Of a stretch of DNA of 64,000 nucleotides, positions 52,986 to 61,857 are shown one piece after another (positions within the stretch are counted from its first letter, which is position 1; every line of letters starts with the position of its first letter). Position numbers and translations under genes: made by a program. The notes under the pieces are model-generated. The model made no database searches and was not told the origin of the DNA. It saw only the letters and a list, made by a program, of their open reading frames with translations. This stretch comes from CAYHGX01 sp964356355 (GTDB taxonomy: Bacteria; Patescibacteriota; Gracilibacteria; UBA1369; LOWO2-01-FULL-3), in assembly GCA_964356355.1 (NCBI GenBank), contig CAYHGX010000004.1, positions 39,515 through 103,514 on the forward strand, read 5' to 3'.

Positions 52986-54170
52986 ATGCGCAGCATGAAG
53001 AGCAAGTTGAGGTTGCAAATAATAGTGATGGCGGCATTTGTTTCTTTGTTTGTTTCTGGTTTAACTGCTTGGGGAGTAACTTTCAAGGATTTAAAGGAGA
53101 ATGATCAGTTTTTTGACTCAATTTTGTATATTGCTGATAAGGGCATTGTTTCAGGGTATGTGGATGGGACTTTTCGGGCGGAAAATCGTCTTAGTAGAGC
53201 GGAGTTTTTGAAGATCTTGGTGTTGGCTAAATTGGGGGCCGAGCCGACGGAGTCGGCGAAGGACTGTTTTTCTGATGTAAAAGCCACTGATTGGTTTTCT
53301 AGTTATGTGTGTTGGGCTAAAGATAATAGTGTGGTGAAAGGTTATGAGGATGGAAATTTTCGCCCTAATGACTTGGTGAGTTTGGCGATGGTTTCTAAGC
53401 TTGTGGCTGAAACTTTTTCATTGCCGGTTCAGGATCCATATAAAGACGACGCCTGGTATGTGCCTTATGTCCATGCTTTGACTGAAAAATATTATATTCC
53501 TGAAACTTTTGGTTATTTTTCAGAAATTGTGAAAAGAGGGGAGATAGCTGAGATTTTATGGCGATTGTTGGAGGAAAAAGAGGATCAGGGTGGTGTTGAT
53601 TATAAAGATTTGAAGACAGGTGTGTGTCAGGATTTGGTTGATGATGTGCCATACAGCGTTAATATGAAGCGAGTTAGGGCTACTTGGATCTCTTGGAATA
53701 ACGAGGTGAGAGTGCCTTTGGGTTTGAAATCCTATATCTCTGAGCCTCAGCTGAGTCAAACTGCGGTGGGGTGGTCGGATTTGGCTAAAAAGAGAGGTTT
53801 TATAAATCATAAACGAGATGGCCAGACTGCTTATTATGATTATAAAATGATTGAATCTTGGTTTGCCGGTAAGGGGCTAACTTTTGAAAATGTAAATAGG
53901 GCTACCTTTACTGAAAATATAGGTTGGGGTTACTACAAATGTGACAAAGATGATTGTACTGATGCTTTGATTAAGGCCATTAGATCCACTTTTGATTTCT
54001 TCATGAGTGAAAAGGGGAAGGCTTATAGTCCTCATTACAAGAGTATCGTGAAGCCCGAATTTCGAGAAATCGGGCTTGGGATTGCGGTGGATGTGGCGGC
54101 GAAGAAGTATTATTTAACTGTCCATTATGGAACAGATATTACTTCTAACCCTGTGTCCTTCTGTCCGTAA
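52986..54170 (+). CDS. exported SLH protein with CAP/SCP domain
   Basis: A 394-residue surface protein. The ATG at 52986 or the one at 52995 gives a signal peptide (SKLRLQIIVMAAFVSLFVSG). Residues about 25-190 hold three SLH motifs (SGYVDGTFRAENRLSRAE; KGYEDGNFRPNDLVS; the third degenerate). The C-terminus (about 235-390) is a CAP/PR-1 domain: WNNEVRVPLGL, LSQTAVGWSDLAKKRGFINH, ATFTENIGWGYY and HYKSIVKPEFREIGLGIA, with conserved His and Glu. CAP proteins bind lipids or act in adhesion; the role here is unknown. Its end overlaps the convergent helicase gene by 26 bases. Confidence 0.88.
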   Translation: MRSMKSKLRLQIIVMAAFVSLFVSGLTAWGVTFKDLKENDQFFDSILYIADKGIVSGYVDGTFRAENRLSRAEFLKILVLAKLGAEPTESAKDCFSDVKATDWFSSYVCWAKDNSVVKGYEDGNFRPNDLVSLAMVSKLVAETFSLPVQDPYKDDAWYVPYVHALTEKYYIPETFGYFSEIVKRGEIAEILWRLLEEKEDQGGVDYKDLKTGVCQDLVDDVPYSVNMKRVRATWISWNNEVRVPLGLKSYISEPQLSQTAVGWSDLAKKRGFINHKRDGQTAYYDYKMIESWFAGKGLTFENVNRATFTENIGWGYYKCDKDDCTDALIKAIRSTFDFFMSEKGKAYSPHYKSIVKPEFREIGLGIAVDVAAKKYYLTVHYGTDITSNPVSFCP

Positions 54171-55518
54171 ATCTACGGCTTGGTGGGCGAGGTGAGAACG
54201 GCTTTTTTGCTGCGCCTCCTGGCTTGCCTGGGAAGTAAGGCTTCTTTTCACCAAAGGTTTTTCGTTCGCCGAATGGTCGGCTTTCACCGAAGGGCTTTTT
54301 CTCGCCAAATGGTCGGCTTTCACCGAAGGATCGACCTGTTCTTCTTGGAGGCCTAGAGTCTAGTGATTCAGGCTTTTGCATTAGCCTTTTAGCCGGAATA
54401 TTTGTGAGTTTTGTGGTCGGTACTGTTTTTCTGATTAATCTTTCGATTTGGAGTAGTTTGCCTCTTTGTGACGGGTCAGCGAAAGATACGGCTTTGCCTT
54501 CAGCTCCGGCACGTCCTGTTCGCCCAATGCGGTGAACATAATCTTCAGAATTTTCTGGGAGGTCATAGTTTACGACAAGTTCTATTTCTTTAACGTCGAT
54601 ACCACGGGCGGCGATATCGGTAGCAATGAGAATAGGTGTTTTGTCTGATTTGAAATCTGCTAGCGCAGTTTTTCTTTGTCCTAGTGATTTATTTGAGTGC
54701 AGTTCGCTTACTTTCATTCCTAAACTTTGAAGGTGGTAGCAAAGATTTTTTGCGCCATGTTTTGTGCGAGTGAAAACTAGTACTTTCCCTTTGTGTTTAG
54801 CTAAAAGTTGCTCGAGGACAGTAGGTTTTGCGGTCTTGTCTACGATCAGGAATTCTTGTTTTACTAAGTGGGTAGTAGTTCCGGCTGGCGCGACCTCTAT
54901 TCGTAAAGGCGTATTCATGTATTTTGTAGCCATGTTCATGATTTCGTGAGGCATGGTGGCTGAAAAGAGCATGGTTTGGCGCTTTGGGGCAACTTTTTTC
55001 ATTACCTCTTCGATTTGAGGAGCGAAGCCCATGTCTAGCATGCGATCTGCCTCATCCAGTACCACTATTTCCATGGTTGCTGGGTTCACTGTGCGGCGTT
55101 TGATATGGTCGATCATGCGTCCTGGTGTGGCCACTACGATGCGTGGTCTTCTTTTTAGTTCGTTGATTTGGCGATCCATAGGAGCTCCCCCGATGATCAG
55201 TGTCATGCTGATGCGCATAGCGAAGGCTACTGGGCGTAGAGAATCTACTACCTGTTGGGCGAGTTCTCTTGTTGGTACCATTATTAATCCATTGGCATTG
55301 GCGTTTGCTAAAAGCTGTTGGATCATTGGTAGGCCGAAGGCAAAAGTTTTGCCTGTTCCTGTTTGGGCAATGCCCACTACGTCTTTGCCTTCAATTGCGC
55401 TGGGTATACCTTGCTGTTGAATTGGAGTTGGAACTGTGATGCCATTGGTTTGTAAAACGTCGACTATTGGTTTAATAATCCCTAATTGTTGAAATGCACT
55501 TGGTTCTAAATTTGTCAT
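54145..55518 (-). CDS. DEAD-box RNA helicase
   Basis: An ATP-dependent RNA helicase of the RhlE/CshA type, 457 residues. Q-motif (FQQLG...PTPIQQQGIP), Walker A AQTGTGKT, DEAD box VLDEADRMLD, SAT, and RGIDVKEIELVVNYD and HRIGRTGRAG are all present. The C-terminal about 80 residues are a basic low-complexity tail with repeated FGE units (RPFGE, KKPFGE, KTFGE); at DNA level a 21-base segment is repeated. It probably acts in ribosome assembly or mRNA decay. Confidence 0.95.
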   Translation of the reverse strand: MTNLEPSAFQQLGIIKPIVDVLQTNGITVPTPIQQQGIPSAIEGKDVVGIAQTGTGKTFAFGLPMIQQLLANANANGLIMVPTRELAQQVVDSLRPVAFAMRISMTLIIGGAPMDRQINELKRRPRIVVATPGRMIDHIKRRTVNPATMEIVVLDEADRMLDMGFAPQIEEVMKKVAPKRQTMLFSATMPHEIMNMATKYMNTPLRIEVAPAGTTTHLVKQEFLIVDKTAKPTVLEQLLAKHKGKVLVFTRTKHGAKNLCYHLQSLGMKVSELHSNKSLGQRKTALADFKSDKTPILIATDIAARGIDVKEIELVVNYDLPENSEDYVHRIGRTGRAGAEGKAVSFADPSQRGKLLQIERLIRKTVPTTKLTNIPAKRLMQKPESLDSRPPRRTGRSFGESRPFGEKKPFGESRPFGERKTFGEKKPYFPGKPGGAAKKPFSPRPPSRRFTDRRTQG

Positions 55519-55590
55519 ATTGACAAGTTAGCATTATTTTATCTTAATTGCAATTCCTAAATTCAAATTGATACTTAATTTCGCTTTTAG

Positions 55591-55599
55591 TGTTACAAT
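55591..55599 (+). promoter_or_regulatory. extended -10 promoter for SLH protein/flavocytochrome pair
   Basis: TGTTACAAT at 55591-55599 (TGn plus TACAAT, five of six). The start codon at 55628 leaves a leader of about 22 bases. Confidence 0.55.
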
Positions 55600-55627
55600 T
55601 GAAATAGATTTGTTAACTTCTCTGATT

Positions 55628-57442
55628 ATGAAAAGTATAAGAAATGTGTTGTTACTTTTTGTTCTTTTTTTGTCAGTTTTGTCTGTTGGTTATGCGGTTA
55701 ATGCTTCTTCGGATATAGATGGGACAAGATATGAGCATGCAATTCGGTTTTTGTATGATGAGGGGGTTGTACAGGGCTATGCAGATGGGACTTTTAGGCC
55801 CAATTATGAGTTGAATAGGGCTGAGTTGGTGAAGTTTGTGGCCGGAATTAGAGGAAAGGATTTGGATGCGTCTAAATATAAGAATTGTTTTCCTGATGTG
55901 AAGGAGGAGTGGTATGCGAAGTATGTTTGCTATGCAAAATCGGAGGGGTGGATTTCTGGGTACCCAGATGGTTTTTTTCGTCCAGAGAATAGGGTGAATA
56001 AGGCCGAGGCCGTGAAAATAGCGGTTAATGCTTTTGGGGTGAAGGAGGATTCAGACACAGATATTCCGTATACTGACGTGAAGGAAGATTCTTGGTATTT
56101 TGTGTTTGTGAGAGCCGCTTTTCAAAATGGATTGTTGGAGGAAGGCGCTGGGAAATATCATCCTGAAGCCAATATGACGCGTGGTCAGATTAGTGAAATT
56201 GTATATCGAGTGCTTAGTCCGAATCCGGCTCCGCCTTTGGAGGTGGTGGTTGATACTGGGGTGAGGAGGGTTTTGACTGAGAAGGATTTTAATTATTTGG
56301 GGGCTTTTCGATTGCCTGCGAGTGGTGGAGGTCAGTCCAGTTTTGGATATGGAGGGTGGGCGATGGCTTTAAATCCGCAAGGAGATGCTAATGGTGTTGA
56401 TGATGGATTTCCTGGGTCCTTATATATTGTGGGCCATGATTATCAACAAATGGTAGCGGAGGTAAATATTCCTGTTCCTAAGGATCAGAGAAGTGTTGGA
56501 GTGGAAAAGTTGAACCTGGCAGGTTACTTGCAGCCTTTTGCGGATATTACCGAAGGAATGGCGGCTTCGACTGATGAAGGGAATGGCTATAGGCTTGATG
56601 GATTGGCTTATTTGAATGGCAAGCTTTATTGGACGGCTAGGACCTATTATAATGTTGATACTTCAAATGATTTGAGCCATGGAGTTTCGAATATTGACTT
56701 TAGTAAGCCAAATGCCAAGGGGCTTTGGAGGCTTGGGGATTTTCATAGCAGTATGACATCGGGTTATATTTTTACAGTTCCGGAGTATTTTGCGGATGCA
56801 TATTTGGGTGGTAAGAGCTTGATTTCAGGATTGTTTACTCAGCAAGGGGTCTCGGCTACAAGCCAAGGTCCGGCATTTTTTGCCTATGCTCCATGGAAAG
56901 ATGCGGTCGATGGCATTGCACCTGGGGCTGGTGCGGTGTTGGATGCGATTGCTCTTGTTTATTATCCTTATGACAATAGTGCGTATGTTGAGGGGGATTC
57001 GAGTAGCACTGAAAAGAAGAGTCCTTTTCCGGATTTTCATATTCCTGATCACTGGGAGGCTGCGGCTTGGCTGGATACTTCTGATGCTCATGCGGTAGTG
57101 GTAGTTGGGCGGAAGGCAATGGGTGATACTTATTATGGTGATGCCCGTCCAACGGATTGTGATATTTACAAGGGCTATCATGGTGATCCGTATGAGTCTA
57201 GATTTGTGTTTTATGATCCAGCAGATTTGGCAAAGGTGGCGGAGGGTAAGATGAAGCCTTATGATGTGCTGCCATATTTAGAGTGGAGTCCTTCGCAGTA
57301 TATGTCTACTACTTGTGATGGTGAACTTACGGGGGCTGTGTACGATGAGGCTAATCATTTATTTTATGTCCTTCATTATAATGCCGATACGGCTGGCGGT
57401 GAGCCTCAGCCTTTGATATATGTATTTAAAATTGAAAATTAA
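55628..57442 (+). CDS. exported SLH protein with large unknown C-terminal domain
   Basis: A 604-residue surface protein from ATG 55628, chosen because it puts the signal peptide (KSIRNVLLLFVLFLSVLSV) at the start. Residues about 30-205 contain three SLH motifs (QGYADGTFRPNYELNRAE; SGYPDGFFRPENRVNKAE; AFQNGLLEEGAGKYHPE). The C-terminal about 390 residues form an Asp/Gly/aromatic-rich domain reminiscent of a beta-propeller (YLGAFRLPASGG, SLYIVGHDY, LYWTARTYYNV, EAAAWLDTSDAHAVVVVGRKA) with four late Cys. I recognise no family. Three bases before the ferric-reductase-like gene, so probably co-expressed. Confidence 0.8.
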   Translation: MKSIRNVLLLFVLFLSVLSVGYAVNASSDIDGTRYEHAIRFLYDEGVVQGYADGTFRPNYELNRAELVKFVAGIRGKDLDASKYKNCFPDVKEEWYAKYVCYAKSEGWISGYPDGFFRPENRVNKAEAVKIAVNAFGVKEDSDTDIPYTDVKEDSWYFVFVRAAFQNGLLEEGAGKYHPEANMTRGQISEIVYRVLSPNPAPPLEVVVDTGVRRVLTEKDFNYLGAFRLPASGGGQSSFGYGGWAMALNPQGDANGVDDGFPGSLYIVGHDYQQMVAEVNIPVPKDQRSVGVEKLNLAGYLQPFADITEGMAASTDEGNGYRLDGLAYLNGKLYWTARTYYNVDTSNDLSHGVSNIDFSKPNAKGLWRLGDFHSSMTSGYIFTVPEYFADAYLGGKSLISGLFTQQGVSATSQGPAFFAYAPWKDAVDGIAPGAGAVLDAIALVYYPYDNSAYVEGDSSSTEKKSPFPDFHIPDHWEAAAWLDTSDAHAVVVVGRKAMGDTYYGDARPTDCDIYKGYHGDPYESRFVFYDPADLAKVAEGKMKPYDVLPYLEWSPSQYMSTTCDGELTGAVYDEANHLFYVLHYNADTAGGEPQPLIYVFKIEN

Positions 57443-57445
57443 TTT

Positions 57446-58747
57446 ATGCTCAATGTTCGTCAAAAGGGGAATTTAATAATGAGTGTTTTGAGTTTGGTGC
57501 CTGTTGTGTTTTGGCTGATGGATAGTCCTGTGATTCCGAGGTTTAGTGGGTTTATTCAGATTTCGACAAGTTTGGGACAGATTTTTGGTCTTGTGGGAGC
57601 GGCAATGTTTGCTGCGAATTTGTTGATTAGTGCGAGATTGCCGATTTTTGAGAAACTATTTAATGGATTGAATAGGCTTTATCGTTCCCATAATGTTTTT
57701 GGAAAGCTCTCATTAGTTTTACTTTTGATGCATCCGTTATCTCTAATTCCGATGTATTCAGGTGGAACTTGGGAAGGAGCGAAGGCATTTTTGTTGCCGA
57801 GTTATAGTACGGCGGTGGCTTATGGATGGTATGCATTGGTACTTATGGTTGTGCTGATTTTCATTACTATTTGGCTTAGGCCTCGTTATAATATTTGGAA
57901 ATGGACGCATAAGTTTTTGGGATTTTCTTTTTTCTTGGCCTCGTTACATGTTTATTTTATTCCAAGTACAACTACTTTAAATATGGGTTTGAGGTGGTAT
58001 ATGTTGGGACTTTCGGTAATTAGTTTAGTGGCTTTTATGTACCGTTCGGTGCTTGGTAAGTGGCTCGTGCCGAGAACTAAATATAAGGTAAAGTCTGTAG
58101 TGGCTTTGAATCAGACGGTTGTGCGTGTTGATATGGAGCCAATTGGGAAGGTGCTACCTTTTGTTCCTGGGCAGTTTATTTTTATTAGTTTTGAGGATGG
58201 AGGAGTGAGTAGTGAGGTACATCCATTTAGTATTGCTTCGAGTGTTGAGGATGGTGTCCTTTCTATTATTGTGAAAAATTTGGGTGATTATACCTCTAAA
58301 TTGCCTTCTTTGAAGGCTGGGGCAACTGCTTCAATAGAGGGTCCTTATGGGGTGTTTTCGTATAAAAATTCTCAGTATAAGAAGGAGGTATGGCTTGCCG
58401 GTGGTATTGGAGTTACTCCGTTTTTAAGTATGGTGGGGGATTTGCGGCCTGGTGATGGTTATGATGTTTCCATGTATTATTGTGTGAAGGAGGAAGTGGA
58501 GTGTGTTTCTTTGGATTTATTGAAAAAGGCGGAGACAGTGATGCAGGGTGCTTTTAAATGGAAGCCGTTTTGCTCTTCTGTTAAAGGATTTATGAATGTC
58601 GATTTATTGCACCAAGAGTTGGGGGATTTGAGTGGAAGAGATTATTTTTTGTGCGCGCCTCCTGTGATGATTGAATCTTTACGATCTCAATTGTTGGCAA
58701 AGGGAGTTGCGTTAGCCAATATCCATTCTGAGGAATTTAATTTTTAG
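57446..58747 (+). CDS. ferric-reductase-like flavocytochrome (FRD/NOX superfamily)
   Basis: A membrane redox enzyme of 433 residues. Six membrane helices (about 10-215) carry spaced His residues for heme b (RSHNVFGKLSLVLLLMHP; WTHKFLGFSFFLASLHVYF). The cytoplasmic C-half has an FAD site (VHPFSIASS) and a NAD(P) fold (GGIGVTPFLSM, DYFLCAPPVM). Such proteins pass electrons from NAD(P)H across the membrane to Fe(III), oxygen or another acceptor. Coupled with an SLH surface protein just upstream, which could be its outside partner; that is inferred. Confidence 0.88.
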   Translation: MLNVRQKGNLIMSVLSLVPVVFWLMDSPVIPRFSGFIQISTSLGQIFGLVGAAMFAANLLISARLPIFEKLFNGLNRLYRSHNVFGKLSLVLLLMHPLSLIPMYSGGTWEGAKAFLLPSYSTAVAYGWYALVLMVVLIFITIWLRPRYNIWKWTHKFLGFSFFLASLHVYFIPSTTTLNMGLRWYMLGLSVISLVAFMYRSVLGKWLVPRTKYKVKSVVALNQTVVRVDMEPIGKVLPFVPGQFIFISFEDGGVSSEVHPFSIASSVEDGVLSIIVKNLGDYTSKLPSLKAGATASIEGPYGVFSYKNSQYKKEVWLAGGIGVTPFLSMVGDLRPGDGYDVSMYYCVKEEVECVSLDLLKKAETVMQGAFKWKPFCSSVKGFMNVDLLHQELGDLSGRDYFLCAPPVMIESLRSQLLAKGVALANIHSEEFNF

Positions 58748-58748
58748 T

Positions 58749-59474
58749 TTATGCTCTTAGGTGTTGTTTCTTCTGTGTTTCGCGGAAGATGAATGCTGCG
58801 CCAATGAGGATTGTAAGTGTGTAGATGATAGTTGAGAATTCTGGAATAGAGTTGTCAGTAGTGGCAATTGTGATCGAGGCGTCATCGAAATGGGTACCAA
58901 AGTTTCCGCCCCATGAGCCTTGATCGCGGCCGCCGAATTCAATGTAGGCATAGCGTGCTCCGGTACCATAACTTGTGAAGGTGTAGGAAGATCCTGTGCC
59001 GTTTAGTGTCCAATCTGTGCCGCTGGACATGGAGAGTAGGGAGCTTGAAGTTCCGAAGGTGTTATCGGATGAGGCTAGGACTGTTTCTCCGTCGGCTGCG
59101 AGTAATTTGTAGGTAATGTAGTATTGTCCAGCTTGGTCCCCTCGTGTTGAAACGTAAATTCCAGCGGTGATTTGTGGTTGTAGTGAGTTGAGTTGACTTT
59201 GGTTATAGCCACTATTTAATAAGTCTATAGTTTGAGATACGCTATCGAGGCTGTAGGATGTTTGGAATGATTGAGTTCCAGTGCGGACTGTATTGTCCCA
59301 ATTTACTTTCATTCCGTCGCCTCCGTTGAGGATAGTGGTCCAGCCGGTGATTGGATTTGTGCTTGTGTCGGTTTCTGCTCCTGGATTTGTAACAAGGTTG
59401 GCTGATTCAGCAGATGCCGCTAATGGGAATAGTAGTTGAAGTGAAACAAATAGTGTCAGTAGGAATATTCTCAT
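58749..59474 (-). CDS. exported protein with PEF-type C-terminal sorting signal
   Basis: A 241-residue secreted protein. Signal peptide RIFLLTLFVSLQLLFPLAASA, then one jelly-roll carbohydrate-binding-like domain (NLVTNPGAETDTSTN...GWTT to HFDDASITI). The C-terminal tripartite tail is IPEFST, a hydrophobic helix (YTLTILIGAAFIF) and basic residues RETQKKQ. This resembles PEP/PEF-CTERM signals cleaved by exosortase or archaeosortase enzymes. No such enzyme is in the window. It converges on the flavocytochrome gene (one base apart). Confidence 0.78.
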   Translation of the reverse strand: MRIFLLTLFVSLQLLFPLAASAESANLVTNPGAETDTSTNPITGWTTILNGGDGMKVNWDNTVRTGTQSFQTSYSLDSVSQTIDLLNSGYNQSQLNSLQPQITAGIYVSTRGDQAGQYYITYKLLAADGETVLASSDNTFGTSSSLLSMSSGTDWTLNGTGSSYTFTSYGTGARYAYIEFGGRDQGSWGGNFGTHFDDASITIATTDNSIPEFSTIIYTLTILIGAAFIFRETQKKQHLRA

Positions 59475-59597
59475 ATAGCGAAAATATTAATTATTTTTTT
59501 TTACACTACATCGTTGCTTAGGATTGGACAATTAATTTGTTTCGAAATTTGAATAGTGCTACTCTTTTGCCCGCTTGTATATTTTAATTTGGCTTAT

Positions 59598-59963
59598 ATG
59601 ACACATTATATCTGTAAAGGAGGATGTAAGGGGGTTTCTGAGGAAATGGGTGTTTGTGAAGCTGATGGATGTGCCAATCAGTGGGAGCTTTTGGAGGAGT
59701 GTGCGTGCGCTGATGGCAAGCATGGATTTGAGGAGGTGGGAGGATCTGAGGAGGTTGTGATTACTCGCGATAGTAATGGAACTGTTTTGGCTGATGGTGA
59801 TGATGTGGTGTTGATTAAGGATCTAACTTTGCGTGGTTCTTCAAAGACTTTTAAGCGAGGGACAAGAGCTACTATCAAGCTTACTGGCAATTCGGAAGAG
59901 GTGGATTGCAAGCTTGAAGGAACAGCTATTGTGTTGAGGACGGAGTTTTTGAAGAAGGTTTAA
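59598..59963 (+). CDS. PhnA/YjdM-like zinc protein with Cys-rich N-terminus
   Basis: A 121-residue protein from ATG 59598. The C-terminal about 65 residues match PhnA (YjdM): TRDSNGTVLADGDDVVLIKDL, LRGSSKTFKRGT and VDCKLEGTAIVLRTEFLKK. The N-terminal half has a Cys cluster (YICKGGCKGVSEEMGVCEADGCANQ, then ECACADGKHG) that replaces the usual PhnA zinc ribbon. Despite the name, PhnA proteins are not proven to act on phosphonates. It overlaps the convergent COG2509 gene by four bases. Confidence 0.85.
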   Translation: MTHYICKGGCKGVSEEMGVCEADGCANQWELLEECACADGKHGFEEVGGSEEVVITRDSNGTVLADGDDVVLIKDLTLRGSSKTFKRGTRATIKLTGNSEEVDCKLEGTAIVLRTEFLKKV

Positions 59964-61546
59964 AGGTATTTTTCAATGATGGTTTCGGCGATGGTGAGTC
60001 CGTCGATGGCGGAGGAAACGATGCCGCCGGCATGTCCGGCGCCTTCGCCTGTGGGGTAGATGCCGGCGATATTGGCTTCATATTGGGCGTTGCGCTCTAT
60101 GCGTACTGTGGAGGAACTTCTGGTTTCAACTCCGGTGAGTACGGCTTCGGGGTGGGCGAAGCCCTTTATTTTGGTGGCAAAAAGGGGAAGTGCTTCTCTT
60201 AGGCATTCTATGACGTAGTCGGGGAGGCAGGAGTCGAGTGATGTTGGAGTGACTCCAGGGGTATAGGTGGGGATTACGCTTTTTATTTTAGTGGAGGGGC
60301 GATTTGCTAGGAAGTCGCCGACTAGTTGGACGGGAGCAAAGTAGTTGCTGCCGCCGGCGATGTAAGCTTTTTGTTCCCATTGACGCTGGAAGTCGATGCC
60401 GGCGAGTGGATGATCGGTGGCGAAGTCGCTGGCGGAGATTGGTACTAATAGGGCGCTGTTTGAGTTTTGGCCGTCTTGAGCGTACTCGCTCATGCCGTTG
60501 GAAACTACAGCGCCTTCTTCTGAGGTTGCTCCCATGACGTAGCCGCCTGGGCACATGCAGAAGGTGTATACTGGCCGTTTGCCGGGGAGATGTTGGATTA
60601 GTTTATATTTAGCAGTGTCGAGTTTTGGGTGTTTATGCAGATCTCCATATTGGCATTCGTTGATCATTTCGGAATGGTGCTCGATGCGTAAGCCAATGGA
60701 AAAGGCCTTGGTGTTCATTTTTAAATTTCTTTCGTAAAGCATTTGATAGGTGTCGCGGGCGGAGTGTCCAGTGGCTAGAACTAAATGGTCTACTGGAATT
60801 TTTTCCTGATCATTTACAGTTATCGCTACTAATTTCTCGTCTTTGATTTCGAGATCGGTGAGGCAGGTTTCAAATCTTACAGTGCCTCCGAGGTTGATGA
60901 TTTCTTGGCGAAGTTTTTTTACGGCTTTGCGTAGGATGTCGGTGCCGATGTGTGGACGTCCGCTGTAGGCGATTTCTTCAGGAGCTCCGGCTTTAATTAA
61001 TTGCCTGAAAACATAATTGGAACGTGGGTCGTTGATGAGAGTGTAGAGTTTTCCATCGGAAAAGGTTCCGGCCCCGCCTTCACCAAATTGGATATTGGAG
61101 CCAGGGTCTAGCACGCCAAATTGAGAAAATTTATCAACGTCTTTGATGCGCGAATCCACGTCTTTGCCTCTTTCGATTAGTAGGGGTTTGAGCCCGGCTT
61201 TTGCCAGTAACAGAGTGGCGAATAGTCCTGCGGGTCCGCTGCCAACTACGATAATATTTTTATTTATCTTTTTATTTACAGTTTTTTCTTCGTAGCTGAA
61301 TGGTTGGTATAGCCTTACGCGGTGGCGTTTGTTCCAGATTTTAATTGCCTTGGGATCGAGTACTTTTACGTCCAGAGAATAAACGAAGAGGATGTTCTTT
61401 TTACGTGAATCAATTGTTTTTTTGACTATTGAGTAACTGAGGATCTCCTTTTCTGGGAGCGCTAAAATCTTGATAATTTTCTTTTTCAAAAGTTCTTCGT
61501 TTTCTTCTAGTGTTAAGGTGATTTCTTCTATTCGAATGTTATTCAT
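59960..61546 (-). CDS. FAD-dependent dehydrogenase (COG2509 type)
   Basis: A 528-residue flavoprotein. An N-terminal about 90-residue domain precedes the FAD fold VVGSGPAGLFATLLLAKAGL, GEGGAGTFSDGKL, a second Gly-rich motif (LVLATGHSARDTYQML) and the C-terminal IYPTGEGAGHAGGIVSSAIDG. TFCMCPGGYVMGATSE is characteristic of this uncharacterised dehydrogenase family. Substrate unknown. It overlaps the GIY-YIG gene by eight bases. Confidence 0.88.
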   Translation of the reverse strand: MNNIRIEEITLTLEENEELLKKKIIKILALPEKEILSYSIVKKTIDSRKKNILFVYSLDVKVLDPKAIKIWNKRHRVRLYQPFSYEEKTVNKKINKNIIVVGSGPAGLFATLLLAKAGLKPLLIERGKDVDSRIKDVDKFSQFGVLDPGSNIQFGEGGAGTFSDGKLYTLINDPRSNYVFRQLIKAGAPEEIAYSGRPHIGTDILRKAVKKLRQEIINLGGTVRFETCLTDLEIKDEKLVAITVNDQEKIPVDHLVLATGHSARDTYQMLYERNLKMNTKAFSIGLRIEHHSEMINECQYGDLHKHPKLDTAKYKLIQHLPGKRPVYTFCMCPGGYVMGATSEEGAVVSNGMSEYAQDGQNSNSALLVPISASDFATDHPLAGIDFQRQWEQKAYIAGGSNYFAPVQLVGDFLANRPSTKIKSVIPTYTPGVTPTSLDSCLPDYVIECLREALPLFATKIKGFAHPEAVLTGVETRSSSTVRIERNAQYEANIAGIYPTGEGAGHAGGIVSSAIDGLTIAETIIEKYL

Positions 61547-61796
61547 GGGTGGAATTGTGCTTTATGAATTTTAGTTTTTCTTCTCTGGAGAGAGTTTTGA
61601 TTCTGATCTCTTCTTTGGATGCGAGTGATCGATCGGGAAATTCTTTTGAGTAAATAATTTCAACTGGTCGACGGGATTTGGTGTATTTTGCTCCCAGGTT
61701 GGAGCTATTGTGCTCTTTTATTCTACGCTCCAAATCCACCGTAATGCCAGTGTATAAGGTGTTGTCCGCGCATTTGAGGAGGTACAGGTGGTACAT
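61539..61796 (-). CDS. GIY-YIG domain protein (UPF0213-like)
   Basis: An 85-residue single-domain predicted nuclease. It starts at ATG 61796 with YHLYLLKCADNTLYTGITVDLERRIKEHN, the GIY-YIG core (here LYL and YTG), and continues KYTKSRRPVEIIYSKEF and SREEKLKFI. A start 13 codons upstream is less typical. Related small proteins (YhbQ type) may act in DNA repair. Divergent from recQ. Confidence 0.88.
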   Translation of the reverse strand: MYHLYLLKCADNTLYTGITVDLERRIKEHNSSNLGAKYTKSRRPVEIIYSKEFPDRSLASKEEIRIKTLSREEKLKFIKHNSTHE

Positions 61797-61857
61797 GGGG
61801 TTAGTATACATCAAATATGGTGATATATTGTTCATCTAAGAAGTTTAACTTGATACA

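Noticed and set aside
56825..57181. Long antisense ORFs within the SLH gene at 55628
   Set aside because: Their His/Arg-rich composition and lack of starts or conservation mark them as shadows of the biased codon use of the true gene.
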